The notes: generated by a model not told the origin, from the letters alone. DNA of 64,000 bases from Fundidesulfovibrio agrisoli (GCF_022808715.1 NZ_JAKZKX010000002.1:64580-128579); one strand, 5' to 3'; counted from the first letter of the stretch, positions 1 to 13,222 are shown. Program-made: numbers and translations.

Positions 1-40
1 GCGGGGGGCGGGTCATTTTTGCGGGGATCCGCCGGCCCCC

Positions 41-83
41 AGGGGCGGGGGGGGCCCCCCGCCCCGCGGGGGGGGGGCCCCCC
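41..83. repeat. Duplicated G-run/C-run tract
   Basis: Two near-identical blocks of a G run followed directly by six C's lie side by side: G8C6 at 47-60 and G10C6 at 68-83, separated by a short GCCCCGC spacer. Each block is self-complementary, so the tract can fold or slip during replication. It lies about 80 bases upstream of the flgO-like start codon. It may be the end of an upstream terminator, a slippage-prone region, or partly a sequencing artefact. Bases 1-166 contain no convincing gene. Confidence 0.5.
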
Positions 84-166
84 ACGGACATGGCAACACA
101 CGGCACGGACCCTGCATGGTTGCGCCCAAGGCAACTCCTGCACTCTGACCGGCCGAGGATACGACC

Positions 167-880
167 ATGAGATACGCCGCCCTGCTCATCCTGCTCTCCA
201 TCAGCGCCTGCGCCCCCATGGCCAACGGCGAGATGGCTTCGCTCATCCCCTCCTGGGGCGGCGACAAGCCGGACATGAACGAATACTACCCCCAGGCCGC
301 CCGCATCATGGCCGACGAACTCGACGCCCAGATGGCCCCGCGCCTGGGGGTGGGCCAGTCCACCACGCGCGGCCTGCAGTGGCTGGTGGTCACCACCCCG
401 TCGGACCTGAACAACATGGGCCAGGCCACCCCGCTCGCCAGGGTGCTCGCGGAGGAGCTGGGCTCGGCCATGACAGCCAAGGGCTACTACGTGCAGGAGA
501 TCAGGAAGACGTCCGAGGTGGTCTTCAACAAGGCCCAGGGTGAGTTCATGCTCTCGCGCGACGTGCGCCAGTTGGTCACCAGGCAGTTCCAGAGCACCCT
601 GGTGCTCACCGGCACCTATGTGAGCACACCTTACGGCGTGCGCTTCAACATCGAGGTGGTGGACGCCCGCAACAACGACGTGCTGGCCAAGTCCAGCAAG
701 GTCATCCCCATGAGCCGCCCCGTGGCCTACCTGAACCAGACCCAGACGCCCGGCCAGAGCAACGTGCGGCCCACCGTGGTCACCACTCCCGGCACCGACA
801 CCAGCGTGGACCCGTACACGACCCCCCAGGGCGACTGGCGCACCACCCGGCAGAAGGTGCCCAACTTCCTGCTGCCCTAG
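167..880 (+). CDS. flgO: FlgO-family outer-membrane lipoprotein
   Basis: A 237-residue protein with a short hydrophobic N-terminus ending in the lipobox I-S-A-C (Cys15), so it is probably lipidated and outer-membrane anchored. The body, from about residue 40 to 190, has the FlgO-domain pattern. A helix with paired 'MADELDAQM' and 'LAEELGSAM' segments precedes 'YVQEIRK', a FxLSRDVRQL-type stretch and a beta-rich end ('VLTGTY', 'FNIEVVDARNNDVLAKS'). FlgO proteins help retain the flagellum in Vibrio; in other groups the role is unclear. The C-terminal 45 residues are Thr/Pro-rich and probably disordered. A GAGG eight bases upstream supports the ATG. It stands alone and is followed by a hairpin. 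Confidence 0.7.
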   Translation: MRYAALLILLSISACAPMANGEMASLIPSWGGDKPDMNEYYPQAARIMADELDAQMAPRLGVGQSTTRGLQWLVVTTPSDLNNMGQATPLARVLAEELGSAMTAKGYYVQEIRKTSEVVFNKAQGEFMLSRDVRQLVTRQFQSTLVLTGTYVSTPYGVRFNIEVVDARNNDVLAKSSKVIPMSRPVAYLNQTQTPGQSNVRPTVVTTPGTDTSVDPYTTPQGDWRTTRQKVPNFLLP

Positions 881-924
881 TAAGCCGGGCCCAATCGTAT
901 CGCTTTCCCGCCCTGAAACGCGAC

Positions 925-956
925 GGGTCCCGCCGGGGCCTGCGCCGGCGGGACCC
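925..956 (+). terminator. Hairpin after flgO-like gene
   Basis: A perfect 12-bp stem (GGGTCCCGCCGG / CCGGCGGGACCC) with an 8-base loop lies 44 bases past the flgO-like stop and between convergent genes. No clear T run follows, so rho-independent activity is likely but not certain. It could serve both strands. Confidence 0.55.
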
Positions 957-1027
957 TCCAACCACATTTCAAATGCTCTCGGCATCCCATCCGCCACAGG
1001 CGGGCGTCACACCATTGACGCCTCCCG

Positions 1028-2989
1028 CTACTCAGCCTTGAACAGCCAGGACTTGTCCACCACGTCCTCCTGGCTGCCGAACACGTAGACCAGGTCGCCC
1101 ACTCCCAGGGTGAACTCCCCGTCGGGGTTCATGTGCATCTTCCCGTCGCGGTCCACGGCCACCACGGTCAGGGCGTGCTCCTTGCGGATGTTCGACTCCA
1201 TCAGCGATTTACCCTGCACCGGAGCCCCCTCCTCCACGCCGAACACGGCCAGGTCCATGCCGGAGAGGTGCGGCGTCATGAGCTTCTGGCCGTCCGTGGG
1301 CAGGTCCGGGGTGCGCAGCATCCGGTAGTTTTTGCCCCGCGCCTCCAGGATGAAGCGCTCGATCATCTGGTTGGGCACCAGATACTCCACCAGCACCCGG
1401 GTGAAGATCTCGATGGAGGTCTCGAACTCCTCGGGAACAACTTCGCAGGCTCCCACGTGCAGCAGTTCCTCGGTTTCACCTATGAAGCGCGTGCGGACGA
1501 TGATGCGCAGGTTCTGGTTCATCCCCCTGGCCGTGCCCACCATGCGCCGCACCGCCGTCGGGTCGGAGACCACGATCACCATCACCCGCGCGCTGTGGAT
1601 GCCCGCATGCTCAAGCACCGCCGGGTAGGAGGCGTCGCCGTAGCGGATGGGCTCCCCGGCCTTGCGCTCGCGCTTCACGGTGTCGATGTTCATCTCCAGG
1701 ATCAGGTAGGGGATGCCCGCGCGCTTGGCCGCATGGGCTATCTGGCGGCCGCCAGGGCCGAAACCGGCGATGATGAGGTGGTCGGTGAGCTCCGTATGGT
1801 CCTGGGGCTTCCCGCCCTTGCCCTTGGGCGTGCCGCAGATGCGGTTGGCCACCACCGGGGCCAGCTGGATCAGCCAGGGCGTCACGGCCATGGTGATGAC
1901 GCTGGAGGCCAGGAAGAGCTGATACCCGAACCCGGTGATGAGTTCCTCCTTCAAGCCCACCTTGACCAGCACGAAGGAGAACTCGCCCACCTGGGCCAGC
2001 CCCAGGCCGCCCAGGATCGCCGTGCGCAGGGGGTAGCCAAGGGACATGACTGCCCCGCCAGCGGCCAATGATTTCAGCAGGATGACAGCAACCGCCGCCC
2101 CCAGCACCATCAACGGGTATTGCAGCAGGAAACTCACGTCCACCAGCATGCCGACGGAGACGAAGAACAGGCTGGTGAACACGTCCTTGAAGGGCAGCAC
2201 GCCCTCCAGGGCGTTCTGGGCGTATTCCGACTCTGAGAGCATGAGCCCCGCCAGGAAGGCCCCCAGCGAAAGCGACAGCCCCACCCCGGCCGTGAGCATG
2301 GCCACGGAGAGGCAGAACACGATGGAGGCCATCAGGAACAGTTCCCGGCTGCGAGCCCTGGCCACGGCCAGGAACAGCCTGGGCACCACGTAGCGCGTAA
2401 GCAGCAGCACCAGCGCGATCACCGCGCCGCCCTTGAGCAGCATCATGCCCAGGGAGCTGACCAGGTCGCCCCCGGTGCTGCCCAGGAAGGGCGTGAGCAG
2501 CATCATGGGCACGATGGCCAGGTCCTGGAAGATCAGGATGGCCAGGGCCACCCGGCCGTGGGGGCTTTCAAGCTCGGCGCGGGTCTGGAGCTGCTTGAGC
2601 ACGATGGCCGTGGAGGACAGCGCGGCCAGGAAGCCCAGGAACACAGCCTTCTTGAACCCGAAGCCCACTGCCACGCTGAGCAGCACGAACAAGCCGATGG
2701 TCGCCCCGATCTGTATGGAGCCGCCCATGAACACCGGGCGCTTGAGCCGCATGAGCTCAGAGGCCGAGAGCTCCACGCCGATGGAGAACAGCAGCAGAAT
2801 GACGCCGATTTCCGCCATCATTTCGACCTGGTGCACGGACCCAACCAGCTTGAAGCCGCCAGGGCCGCAGACCACGCCCGCCACAAGAAAACCCACTATC
2901 GGCGGCAGGCCCATCTTCAAACAGAGGAACATGACGCCGCCGCTCATGGCGAGAATCAAAACGAGATCGGAAAGGAACGACATATCCAT
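1028..2989 (-). CDS. CPA2-family cation:proton antiporter with RCK/TrkA domains (KefB/KefC-like)
   Basis: A 653-residue inner-membrane transporter. About residues 1-385 form 12-13 hydrophobic segments of the Na_H_Exchanger fold, with the family signature 'FSIGVELS' near residue 85 and 'LLLFLAGLMLSES'-like helices. Residues about 400-520 form a TrkA-N (RCK) Rossmann domain with the nucleotide loop G-F-G-P-G-G. The last 100 residues form a TrkA-C ligand domain. KefB/KefC-type proteins exchange K+ or Na+ for H+, gated by NAD(H) or glutathione ligands; the ion cannot be told from sequence. The ATG at 2989 is preferred over one 30 bases further out because GGTGGAG sits seven bases before it. Monocistronic. 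Confidence 0.85.
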   Translation of the reverse strand: MDMSFLSDLVLILAMSGGVMFLCLKMGLPPIVGFLVAGVVCGPGGFKLVGSVHQVEMMAEIGVILLLFSIGVELSASELMRLKRPVFMGGSIQIGATIGLFVLLSVAVGFGFKKAVFLGFLAALSSTAIVLKQLQTRAELESPHGRVALAILIFQDLAIVPMMLLTPFLGSTGGDLVSSLGMMLLKGGAVIALVLLLTRYVVPRLFLAVARARSRELFLMASIVFCLSVAMLTAGVGLSLSLGAFLAGLMLSESEYAQNALEGVLPFKDVFTSLFFVSVGMLVDVSFLLQYPLMVLGAAVAVILLKSLAAGGAVMSLGYPLRTAILGGLGLAQVGEFSFVLVKVGLKEELITGFGYQLFLASSVITMAVTPWLIQLAPVVANRICGTPKGKGGKPQDHTELTDHLIIAGFGPGGRQIAHAAKRAGIPYLILEMNIDTVKRERKAGEPIRYGDASYPAVLEHAGIHSARVMVIVVSDPTAVRRMVGTARGMNQNLRIIVRTRFIGETEELLHVGACEVVPEEFETSIEIFTRVLVEYLVPNQMIERFILEARGKNYRMLRTPDLPTDGQKLMTPHLSGMDLAVFGVEEGAPVQGKSLMESNIRKEHALTVVAVDRDGKMHMNPDGEFTLGVGDLVYVFGSQEDVVDKSWLFKAE

Positions 2990-3336
2990 GCAATGACTCC
3001 ACCAGTTTCTTGCGTGCAAGGATAGCGTAGCGGCCAGCCGCTGTCACCCCAGGGAGGAATGAAGCATGAATTCGTGTGGGAGGCTTCATTGTGCCGGCTG
3101 GAGCATTCGCCGCGCACCTCGCTGCAATGCAGTCTTGGCGTTCGCCTGGGAGTGCCCATGAAGCACGGGAGCGGTCCAGAACGTGGAAGGAATTGAACTG
3201 GCCCCTCCGGGATGCTGTGCCTGGGTCGGCATAGGAGGGTATCACCCCATCCGGGCTCGCCCCGATGAGCGGGCTCAGGCCGGAAGGCAAACCCACGGAG
3301 CCTTGGCGCGGCCAAGGCTCCGGGGGGAGGATCAGG
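2990..3336. other. Intergenic region, no gene seen
   Basis: This 347-base stretch separates two genes read on the minus strand. It holds the promoter region of the antiporter and, near 3297-3321, the hairpin following the dehydrogenase gene. Short open frames exist but have no ribosome site or family-like sequence. Confidence 0.5.
3297..3321 (-). terminator. Hairpin after FAD/Fe-S dehydrogenase gene
   Basis: A perfect 11-bp stem (GGAGCCTTGGC / GCCAAGGCTCC) with a 3-base loop, 15 bases past the stop codon of the dehydrogenase on the minus strand. Only a short TTTG follows, so the U tract is weak. Confidence 0.5.
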
Positions 3337-6189
<2,853 letters not shown>

Positions 6190-6230
6190 GAGGTGCTCCT
6201 TGTAGAGTCGGAAGAAGCCGACGGGGGTTG

Positions 6231-6253
6231 TTTTCAGTAATCTATCCTGAAAA
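6231..6253. promoter_or_regulatory. Inverted repeat upstream of D-lactate dehydrogenase-like gene
   Basis: TTTTCAG and CTGAAAA form a perfect 7-bp inverted repeat with a 9-base AT-rich spacer, 42-64 bases upstream of the dehydrogenase start on the minus strand. Size and position fit a dimeric repressor or activator site. I do not recognise the motif as a known Rex, FNR or GntR box. Confidence 0.4.
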
Positions 6254-6432
6254 ACCCGCCCTGGGAAGCGGCCCATAGAGAAACCGGAGTAGGCAACTCC
6301 GCTGGGCCCTGCACATCACGGCCCCTCCACGGGCTCTGGCCGGAAAAGCCCCAATGGCTGCCCATCCGCCCGGTGGGATCCGGTGCGAAGCTGAGCCCAA
6401 GGCATGCCGAGCCCAGGCCTGGCTGTTCAGGA

Positions 6433-6452
6433 GCAGGGGCTGACGCCCCTGC
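6433..6452 (-). terminator. Hairpin downstream of ferredoxin gene
   Basis: An 8-bp perfect stem (GCAGGGGC / GCCCCTGC) with a TGAC loop, 23 bases past the ferredoxin stop codon. It has no T run, so it is only a candidate. The remaining gap to 6190 holds the upstream region of the dehydrogenase and no gene. Confidence 0.35.
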
Positions 6453-6474
6453 CCGCCTGGAGCACTCTCCTCGA

Positions 6475-6990
6475 TCAACCCTCTATGTTCTGCCCCTTGA
6501 GGAAGTTGCGCATCATGAACTTCTGCGCGTACTCCTCCCTGCCCTCGCGGGAGAGCTGCTGCACGCGCACCAGGCGCAGAGCATCGTGCGGGCAGGTTTT
6601 GACGCACTCCGGGGTGTCGCCCAGGGCGGCCGTGCCGTCGCAGAGATTGCACTTCACCGTGGGCGTGTCGCCGAGCACCCTGGGTACGTGCCAGGGGCAG
6701 GCATGGGCGCAGCTGGCGCAGCCGTGGCAGTTCTCCTCGGAGACGCGCACCACTCCGGTCTCGGTGCGCTGCATGGCCCCGTGGGGGCAGGCGGCGACGC
6801 ACTTGGGGTCCTCGCAGTGGTGGCAGGAGAGGAAGGCGAAATGGTGCGTGCCGACCTTGGTATGGTGCGGCGACACCATGTCCGTCATTCGCACGCGCGC
6901 TGGAAAATGGTTCGACTTCATGCACTTGGCCACGCATACTTCGCAATGGCCGCACTTGTCCGCGTCCTGAATGATGATGTAGTTACTCAT
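6475..6990 (-). CDS. Four-cluster 4Fe-4S ferredoxin-like electron-transfer protein
   Basis: A 171-residue cytoplasmic iron-sulfur protein of the CooF/HycB/DmsB type. Cysteines occur in four groups: C13-x2-C-x2-C-x3-C at the N-terminus, CHHCEDPKCVAACP in the middle, CHGCASCAHACP, then CNLCDG with CVKTCP near the C-terminus. Such subunits wire catalytic oxidoreductases to hydrogenases, quinone reductases or formate/CO dehydrogenases. No catalytic partner is next to it on its own strand except the D-lactate dehydrogenase-like gene 285 bases downstream, so the partner is unknown. A G-rich site (GGGGGGATC) precedes the ATG. It appears to have its own promoter. Confidence 0.8.
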   Translation of the reverse strand: MSNYIIIQDADKCGHCEVCVAKCMKSNHFPARVRMTDMVSPHHTKVGTHHFAFLSCHHCEDPKCVAACPHGAMQRTETGVVRVSEENCHGCASCAHACPWHVPRVLGDTPTVKCNLCDGTAALGDTPECVKTCPHDALRLVRVQQLSREGREEYAQKFMMRNFLKGQNIEG

Positions 6991-7011
6991 TACAGATCCC
7001 CCCTATCATCA

Positions 7012-7039
7012 ACAATACAACATCGAAGAAACTTGTAAA
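7012..7039 (-). promoter_or_regulatory. Sigma70-like promoter for ferredoxin gene
   Basis: On the minus strand TTTACA and TATTGT are separated by 16 bases (5/6 and 4/6 matches to -35 and -10). The -10 ends 22 bases before the ferredoxin start. The surrounding DNA is AT-richer than the genes. Confidence 0.45.
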
Positions 7040-7149
7040 TGAATACCGGCAACGTCCGGAATTTATCCACGGGATACAGCATATCAGACTGAGGCAGGCA
7101 GGTTGGCGAAATGATGGACCAAAGCTTGTGAAACGAGCGACAAGCGCAA

Positions 7150-7181
7150 AAGGCCCGCGACGGCGAACCGTCGCGGGCCTT
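7150..7181 (-). terminator. Terminator of lon
   Basis: A perfect 14-bp stem (AAGGCCCGCGACGG / CCGTCGCGGGCCTT) with a 4-base loop, 26 bases past the lon stop. On the minus strand it is followed by a T-rich TTTTGCGCTT, as expected of a rho-independent terminator. Confidence 0.8.
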
Positions 7182-7206
7182 GCTTCTTCAAGTGACGCTT
7201 GAGGTT

Positions 7207-9663
7207 CTAGTGGCGGGTCTGATCCTGGAACTGGGCCTTGAGCAGGCTCAGGGCCAGGGGCTGCACGCCCTCGTCCCTGCCGCAGAACAGCTTGGTGGCG
7301 TCGTTGCAGAGGATGGCCTGCTCCAGCACCTGGTCCATGTGCTTGACCTCCACGATCTCCAGCCCGTTCAGGATGGCTTCGGGCACGTCCTTCAGGTCCT
7401 TGGCGTTCTCCTCGGGGATGAGCACCTTCTTGATGAGCCCCCGGTGCGCGGCCAGCAGCTTCTCGCGCAGGCCGCCGATGGGCAGCACGCGCCCGCGCAG
7501 GGTGATCTCGCCGGTCATGGCCAGGTCGTTGCGCACAGGCAGGTTCAGGAGGGCCGAGACCATGGCCGTGGCCAGGGTGATGCCGGCGGAGGGGCCGTCC
7601 TTGGGGGTGGCGCCTTCGGGCACGTGGATGTGGATGTCGATCTCCTTGTGGAAGTCCGGCTTGAGCCCGAAGGTGGCCGAGCGCGAGCGGATGTAGGAGA
7701 GCGCGGCCCGGGCCGACTCCTGCATCACGTCGCCCAGCTTGCCGGTGATCTCCACCTTGCCGGAGCCGGGCATCAGCGCCGTCTCCACCAGGAGCATCTC
7801 GCCGCCCACGTCGGTGTAGGCCAGGCCGGTGGAGACGCCCACCTGGGGCTCCTCCTCCATTTCGCCGTGGCGGAACTTGGGCACGCCCAGCAGTTCGGGC
7901 AGCTCCTTGTCCGTGATGGTGAAGTTGGCCTCGCGGTCGCCGCCTTCCACCAGCTTGCGCGCGGTCTTGCGGCACAGGGAGGCCAGCTCGCGCTCCACGT
8001 TGCGCACGCCCGCCTCGCGGGTGTAGCGCCGGATGACTTCGAGGATGGCGTCCTCGGTGATGGTCACGTTCTCGGGCTTGAGCCCGTTCTCCTTGATCTT
8101 CTTGGGGGCCAGGTACTGCTTGGCGATGGAGAGCTTCTCCGTCTCCAGGTAGCCGGGGATGCGGATGATCTCCATGCGGTCCTGCAGCGGCAGCGGGATG
8201 GTGTGCAGCGCGTTGGCCGTGGTGATGAAGAAGATCTTGGAAAGGTCGTAATCAAGGTCGAGGTAGTGGTCCCCGAAGGAGGAGTTCTGCTCGGGGTCGA
8301 GCACCTCCAGCAGCGCGGCGGACGGGTCGCCCCGGAAGTCGGTGGACATCTTGTCCACTTCGTCCAGGCAGAACACGGGGTTGTTGTACTTCACCCGCTT
8401 GAGCGACTGGATGATCTTGCCGGGCAGCGCCCCCACGTAGGTGCGGCGGTGGCCCCTGATCTCGGCCTCGTCGCGCACGCCGCCCAGGGAGAGGCGCACG
8501 AACTCGCGGCCCATGGCCCTGGCGATGGACTTGGCCAGCGAGGTCTTGCCCACGCCGGGGGGGCCCACCAGGCAGAGGATGGGGCCCTTGATCTGCTCCA
8601 CCAGGCTCTGCACGGCCAGATACTCCAGGATGCGCTCCTTGGGCTTTTCCAGGCCGTAGTGGTCCGCGTCGAGGATCTCCTTGGCCTTGGCCACGTCGAT
8701 GTCCACGGGCTGCAGCACGTTCCAGGGCAGGTCCAGGATCCACTCCACGTAGTTGCGCACCACGGTGTACTCCGCCGAGGAGGGCGGGGTGTGCTTCATC
8801 TTCTTGAGCTCGCGCAGGGCCTTTTCCCGGGCTTCTTCGGGCATGTCCTTCTCGGCCAGGCGCTGCTCGAATTCGGCCACTTCGGCCAGGGGGTCCTCGT
8901 CGCGGCCCATTTCCTTGTGGATGGCCTTGAGCTGCTCGTTGAGGTAATATTCGCGCTGGTTCTTCTCCATCTGCTGCTTCACGCGGCTCTTGATCTTCTT
9001 CTCGATGGAGGAGATCTCGATCTCGCCCTGCAGCAGGGCGAAGGCTTCTTCCAGGCGCTTGTTGGGGTCGAGCTGCTCGAGGATTTCCTGCTTCTTGATG
9101 TAGTCCACCTTCAGGTGGGGCATCACGGCGTCGGCCAGGCGGCCGGGCGCGGTCTGGGCGTTGATGGCCAGGATGGTCTCGGGCGCGAGCTTCTTGTTGA
9201 TGCGGCCGTAGTGCTCCATGGCCTCGTGCGCGGTGCGCACCAGGGCCTCGGCCTCGCTGCCCTCGCCGTCGTCCTCCTGCATGCGGGTGACGCGGGCGGT
9301 GGGGAAGTCGTCCTCGAAGCCCTCCATGCCGTCTTCGTCCCACTCGGCGCGGTACAGGCCCTCGAAGAGCACCTTGATGGTGCCGTCGGGCAGGCGCAGC
9401 ATCTGGAGGATCTTGCTCACGGTGCCCACGCGGAACAGGTCTTCCGGCTGGGGCTTTTCGGTTTCGGGGGCGCGCTGCGCCACCAGGAAGATCTTCTTGT
9501 CGTAGCTCGATACGGCGTTCTCGATCGCCTTGATGGAGGCTTCCCGGCCCACAAACAAGGGCACGATGGAGCGGGGGAACATGACCACCTCGCGCAGGCT
9601 CATCACCGGAAGGCGAAGGCGCTCCATGCGACGGGGCTGGTCATCGGAGAAAAAGCTGGTCAT
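7207..9663 (-). CDS. lon: ATP-dependent protease Lon
   Basis: An 818-residue cytoplasmic AAA+ serine protease that degrades misfolded and regulatory proteins. In order: the N-terminal substrate-binding LON domain (about 20-220), a coiled-coil region, the AAA+ domain with Walker [10 protein letters not shown] and Walker B-type 'VFCLDEVDK', and the C-terminal protease domain with [10 protein letters not shown], which holds the catalytic Ser near residue 690, and '[10 protein letters not shown]' with the catalytic Lys. GGAGG five bases before the ATG at 9663 sets the start; a more distal in-frame ATG lies inside the leader. It is the last gene of the tig-clpP-clpX-lon block but has its own promoter and leader. 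Confidence 0.97.
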   Translation of the reverse strand: MTSFFSDDQPRRMERLRLPVMSLREVVMFPRSIVPLFVGREASIKAIENAVSSYDKKIFLVAQRAPETEKPQPEDLFRVGTVSKILQMLRLPDGTIKVLFEGLYRAEWDEDGMEGFEDDFPTARVTRMQEDDGEGSEAEALVRTAHEAMEHYGRINKKLAPETILAINAQTAPGRLADAVMPHLKVDYIKKQEILEQLDPNKRLEEAFALLQGEIEISSIEKKIKSRVKQQMEKNQREYYLNEQLKAIHKEMGRDEDPLAEVAEFEQRLAEKDMPEEAREKALRELKKMKHTPPSSAEYTVVRNYVEWILDLPWNVLQPVDIDVAKAKEILDADHYGLEKPKERILEYLAVQSLVEQIKGPILCLVGPPGVGKTSLAKSIARAMGREFVRLSLGGVRDEAEIRGHRRTYVGALPGKIIQSLKRVKYNNPVFCLDEVDKMSTDFRGDPSAALLEVLDPEQNSSFGDHYLDLDYDLSKIFFITTANALHTIPLPLQDRMEIIRIPGYLETEKLSIAKQYLAPKKIKENGLKPENVTITEDAILEVIRRYTREAGVRNVERELASLCRKTARKLVEGGDREANFTITDKELPELLGVPKFRHGEMEEEPQVGVSTGLAYTDVGGEMLLVETALMPGSGKVEITGKLGDVMQESARAALSYIRSRSATFGLKPDFHKEIDIHIHVPEGATPKDGPSAGITLATAMVSALLNLPVRNDLAMTGEITLRGRVLPIGGLREKLLAAHRGLIKKVLIPEENAKDLKDVPEAILNGLEIVEVKHMDQVLEQAILCNDATKLFCGRDEGVQPLALSLLKAQFQDQTRH

Positions 9664-9685
9664 GCATGCCTCCTGGGCAGTGTTG

Positions 9686-9710
9686 TCCGCCGGATGAAAG
9701 TACCGGCGGA
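9686..9710. promoter_or_regulatory. Inverted repeat with 9-base spacer in the lon leader
   Basis: TCCGCCGG and CCGGCGGA form a perfect 8-bp inverted repeat around a 9-base spacer, just upstream of the lon ribosome-binding site and downstream of its likely -10. The 9-base spacer recalls a CIRCE operator, but the arm sequence differs from CIRCE. It could be a protein operator or an RNA hairpin controlling lon. Confidence 0.4.
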
Positions 9711-9732
9711 GCAGCGTAACTCGCAAGGGCTG

Positions 9733-9760
9733 AGAGTAAGACAGGCGGGGAAAATGTCAA
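9733..9760 (-). promoter_or_regulatory. Sigma70-like promoter for lon
   Basis: A perfect TTGACA -35 (9755-9760, minus strand), a 16-base spacer and TACTCT as -10 (9733-9738), about 70 bases before the lon start and past the clpX terminator. The -10 is weak (3/6), which could mean an alternative heat-shock sigma or an activator. Confidence 0.45.
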
Positions 9761-9810
9761 ATCGCGCCGGTTGGCGGGCACCCGGCCGGAGCGTGGCACC
9801 AGTTTCGAAA

Positions 9811-9841
9811 AAGCCCCTCCCGCAGTTCGCGGGAGGGGCTT
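9811..9841 (-). terminator. Terminator of clpX
   Basis: A perfect 13-bp stem (AAGCCCCTCCCGC / GCGGGAGGGGCTT) with a 5-base loop lies 26 bases past the clpX stop. On the minus strand it runs into TTTTTCG, a good U tract. Confidence 0.85.
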
Positions 9842-9866
9842 CAGGTTCGTTACGCGGCACGGTCGG

Positions 9867-11120
<1,254 letters not shown>

Positions 11121-11177
11121 GGCGTATTCCCTGATGTCCCTCGGGCGGCAGGTTCTGCCGTCCCGGAGAAACAGAGC

Positions 11178-11786
11178 CTAGGTTGATTCGACAGCCAGGG
11201 TTTCGCGGGCGACGATGACCTTGTCGATGAGGCCGTATTTGCAGGCGTCTTCAGCGGTCATGAAGTAGTCGCGCTCGGTGTCTTCCCTGATTTTTTCAAT
11301 ATCCGTGCCAGTATGTTTGGCCAGGATTTCGTTGAGCCTCTCACGCATGCGAATAATCTCGCGCGCGTGGATGTCAATATCCGTGGTCTGCCCCTGGAAG
11401 CCGCCGGAAGGCTGGTGGATCATGATCCTGGCGTTGGGCAGGGCCGAGCGCATGCCCTTGGCCCCGGCCGCCAGAAGCAGCGCGCCCATGCTGGCGGCCT
11501 GCCCCATGCACAGGGTCGATACCGGGCAGGAGATGAACTGCATGGTGTCGTAGATGGCCATCCCGGCGGTCACGGAACCGCCGGGAGAGTTGATGTAGAG
11601 CGAGACTTCCTTCTTGGGGTCCTCGGACTCCAGGAAGAGGAGCTGCGCGCAGATGACGTTGGCCACGTGGTCGTCTATGGGCGTGCCCAGGAGGATGATC
11701 CTGTCCCGGAGCAGGCGCGAATAGATGTCGTAGGCGCGTTCGGTGCGGCCGGTGGTCTCGATGACGATAGGGATCTGAGCGAACAC
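11178..11786 (-). CDS. clpP: ATP-dependent Clp protease proteolytic subunit ClpP
   Basis: A 202-residue serine peptidase forming the tetradecameric chamber used by ClpX. The catalytic triad is visible as Ser99 ([10 protein letters not shown]), His124 (MIHQPSGG) and Asp173 (TERDYFM). The '[21 protein letters not shown]' region, which shapes the oxyanion pocket, is intact. The start codon lies one base past the stop of trigger factor, so the two are translationally coupled. The order tig-clpP-clpX-lon is conserved in many bacteria. Confidence 0.98.
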   Translation of the reverse strand: MFAQIPIVIETTGRTERAYDIYSRLLRDRIILLGTPIDDHVANVICAQLLFLESEDPKKEVSLYINSPGGSVTAGMAIYDTMQFISCPVSTLCMGQAASMGALLLAAGAKGMRSALPNARIMIHQPSGGFQGQTTDIDIHAREIIRMRERLNEILAKHTGTDIEKIREDTERDYFMTAEDACKYGLIDKVIVARETLAVEST

Positions 11787-11787
11787 C

Positions 11788-13110
11788 CTACTCTCCTTTG
11801 GCTCCCTCGGCCTCGGCCTTGGCGGGAACCTTCGTGATTTTGGCCTGAGAATAGATGAACTCCATGGCCTTGTCCGCCAGAATCTTGTCGCGCACGGGCA
11901 CGATGAGGCCCTGCTGCTCGTAATGCTGCTTCACGGCCAGCACGTCCTGCCCGGTGCGGGAGGCGACCTGCATGAAGTAGGCGTCCATCTCCTGCGGGGT
12001 GGTCTCGATGCCTTCCTTGTCGGAGAGCTTCAGCAGGAAGAGCTGGGCCTTGACGATCTCCTTGGCCTTGGGCTCCATCTCCTGGCGGAGTTCCTCGTCG
12101 GTCTTGCCCAGGGCCTCGGGGGCCTTGCCCTGACGCTCGATCTTGTGCTTGGCGTCGCCAACCAGCAGGTTGATCTGCTCTTCCACCAGGGCGGGCGGCA
12201 GCTCGAACTCGACGCCGGCCAGCAGCCCGTCCAGAAGCTTCTTCTGCGCCGCGGCGCGGTGCAGCTGCTGGCGGCTCTGCACGTAGGACTTGGAGATGGC
12301 TTCGCGCAGCTTCTCCACGGTCTCGAAGTTGCCGGCCTGCTTGGCCAGCTCGTCGGTCATCTCGGGCAGCACGCGCTCCTTGGTGATGTGGAGGGTGATG
12401 TGCATGTCCACGGTCTTGCCGGCGAGCTCCTGGTTGATGAAGTCGGCCGGGAAGCTGATCTTGCCGGAGTTGGAGGCCCCGGGCATGGTGGCCTTCACCA
12501 GCTCCTCGAATTCGGGCAGGGCCTGGTTGTCGCCAAGCACGAGCTGGAAGTTCTCGGCGCTGACGCCGGGCACCTCGGCGCCGTTCTCGTCGGTGGCGCG
12601 GAAGCTCACGATGGCGACCTCGCCGTCCTTGGGCAGGTGGGCGTCGGTGATGACCTTGAGCTCGGCCATGTTGGTGCGGATGCGATCAATGACCTGCACG
12701 ATCTCATCTTCGCTGGCGGCGGCCTCCTCTTCCTCGACGGCCAGGCCCTTGTAGGAGGGCAGGTCGAAGTTGGGGGCGTGCTCGAAGGTGATCGTGTACT
12801 CGATTTCCTTGTTCTTCTCGAGCTCAACGGGAGTCACGTCCAGCTTGGCGATGGCCAGGTACTTCAGGGTGGACATGATCTCGTTGATGTGCACGTTCAT
12901 TAGATCGTTGGCCGCTTCGCGCAGGATCTGCTTGCGGAACTTGGATTCCACCAGGCTGGAGGGGACCTTGCCCTTGCGGAAGCCGCGAAGATCCAGGTTC
13001 TGGCGATAGATGGCCGTGGTGGCCGCGAGGGCGGCGTTGATCTCTTCTGCCGGAACCTTGACCTCGATCTTGGTTTCGACCGGGGATACTTCGGTGACGT
13101 TGTAATCCAT
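11788..13110 (-). CDS. tig: Trigger factor (ribosome-associated chaperone/PPIase)
   Basis: A 440-residue chaperone acting at the ribosomal exit tunnel. The N-terminal ribosome-binding domain contains the signature GFRKGKVP near residue 45. A FKBP-like PPIase domain follows at about 150-250 ('[16 protein letters not shown]', '[13 protein letters not shown]'), then a long helical C-terminal substrate cradle. The ATG at 13110 begins '[17 protein letters not shown]', the usual family start, with GGAG upstream; an earlier in-frame ATG at 13176 lies in the leader. The Lys/Glu/Ala-rich tail is normal. First gene of the proteolysis operon. Confidence 0.97.
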   Translation of the reverse strand: MDYNVTEVSPVETKIEVKVPAEEINAALAATTAIYRQNLDLRGFRKGKVPSSLVESKFRKQILREAANDLMNVHINEIMSTLKYLAIAKLDVTPVELEKNKEIEYTITFEHAPNFDLPSYKGLAVEEEEAAASEDEIVQVIDRIRTNMAELKVITDAHLPKDGEVAIVSFRATDENGAEVPGVSAENFQLVLGDNQALPEFEELVKATMPGASNSGKISFPADFINQELAGKTVDMHITLHITKERVLPEMTDELAKQAGNFETVEKLREAISKSYVQSRQQLHRAAAQKKLLDGLLAGVEFELPPALVEEQINLLVGDAKHKIERQGKAPEALGKTDEELRQEMEPKAKEIVKAQLFLLKLSDKEGIETTPQEMDAYFMQVASRTGQDVLAVKQHYEQQGLIVPVRDKILADKAMEFIYSQAKITKVPAKAEAEGAKGE

Positions 13111-13134
13111 GGGACCCTGTCTCCTCAAAATATG

Positions 13135-13166
13135 ACTATACGGATAAAGGGGCTTGTGTAGAGCAA
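13135..13166 (-). promoter_or_regulatory. Possible promoter of tig-clpP-clpX
   Basis: On the minus strand a strong -10 hexamer TATAGT (5/6) ends 24 bases before the tig start. The best -35 candidate, TTGCTC, is 20 bases away, longer than usual, so only the -10 is persuasive. Confidence 0.3.
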
Positions 13167-13175
13167 TTCCCCGCA

Positions 13176-13213
13176 AAAGGAAACCCCCCTCCCCGGCGGG
13201 ACGGCGAGGGAGG
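13176..13213 (-). terminator. Possible terminator of histidine kinase operon
   Basis: CCTCCC and GGGAGG (13188-13193 and 13208-13213) can pair across a GC-rich loop ten bases past the kinase stop. On the minus strand they are followed by TTTCCTTTTG. The stem is imperfect inside. Confidence 0.4.
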
Positions 13214-13222
13214 CCGGAAGGG

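Noticed and set aside
9686-9710. CIRCE operator for HrcA
   Set aside because: Spacing matches but the arms do not resemble TTAGCACTC/GAGTGCTAA, so it is reported only as an unassigned inverted repeat.
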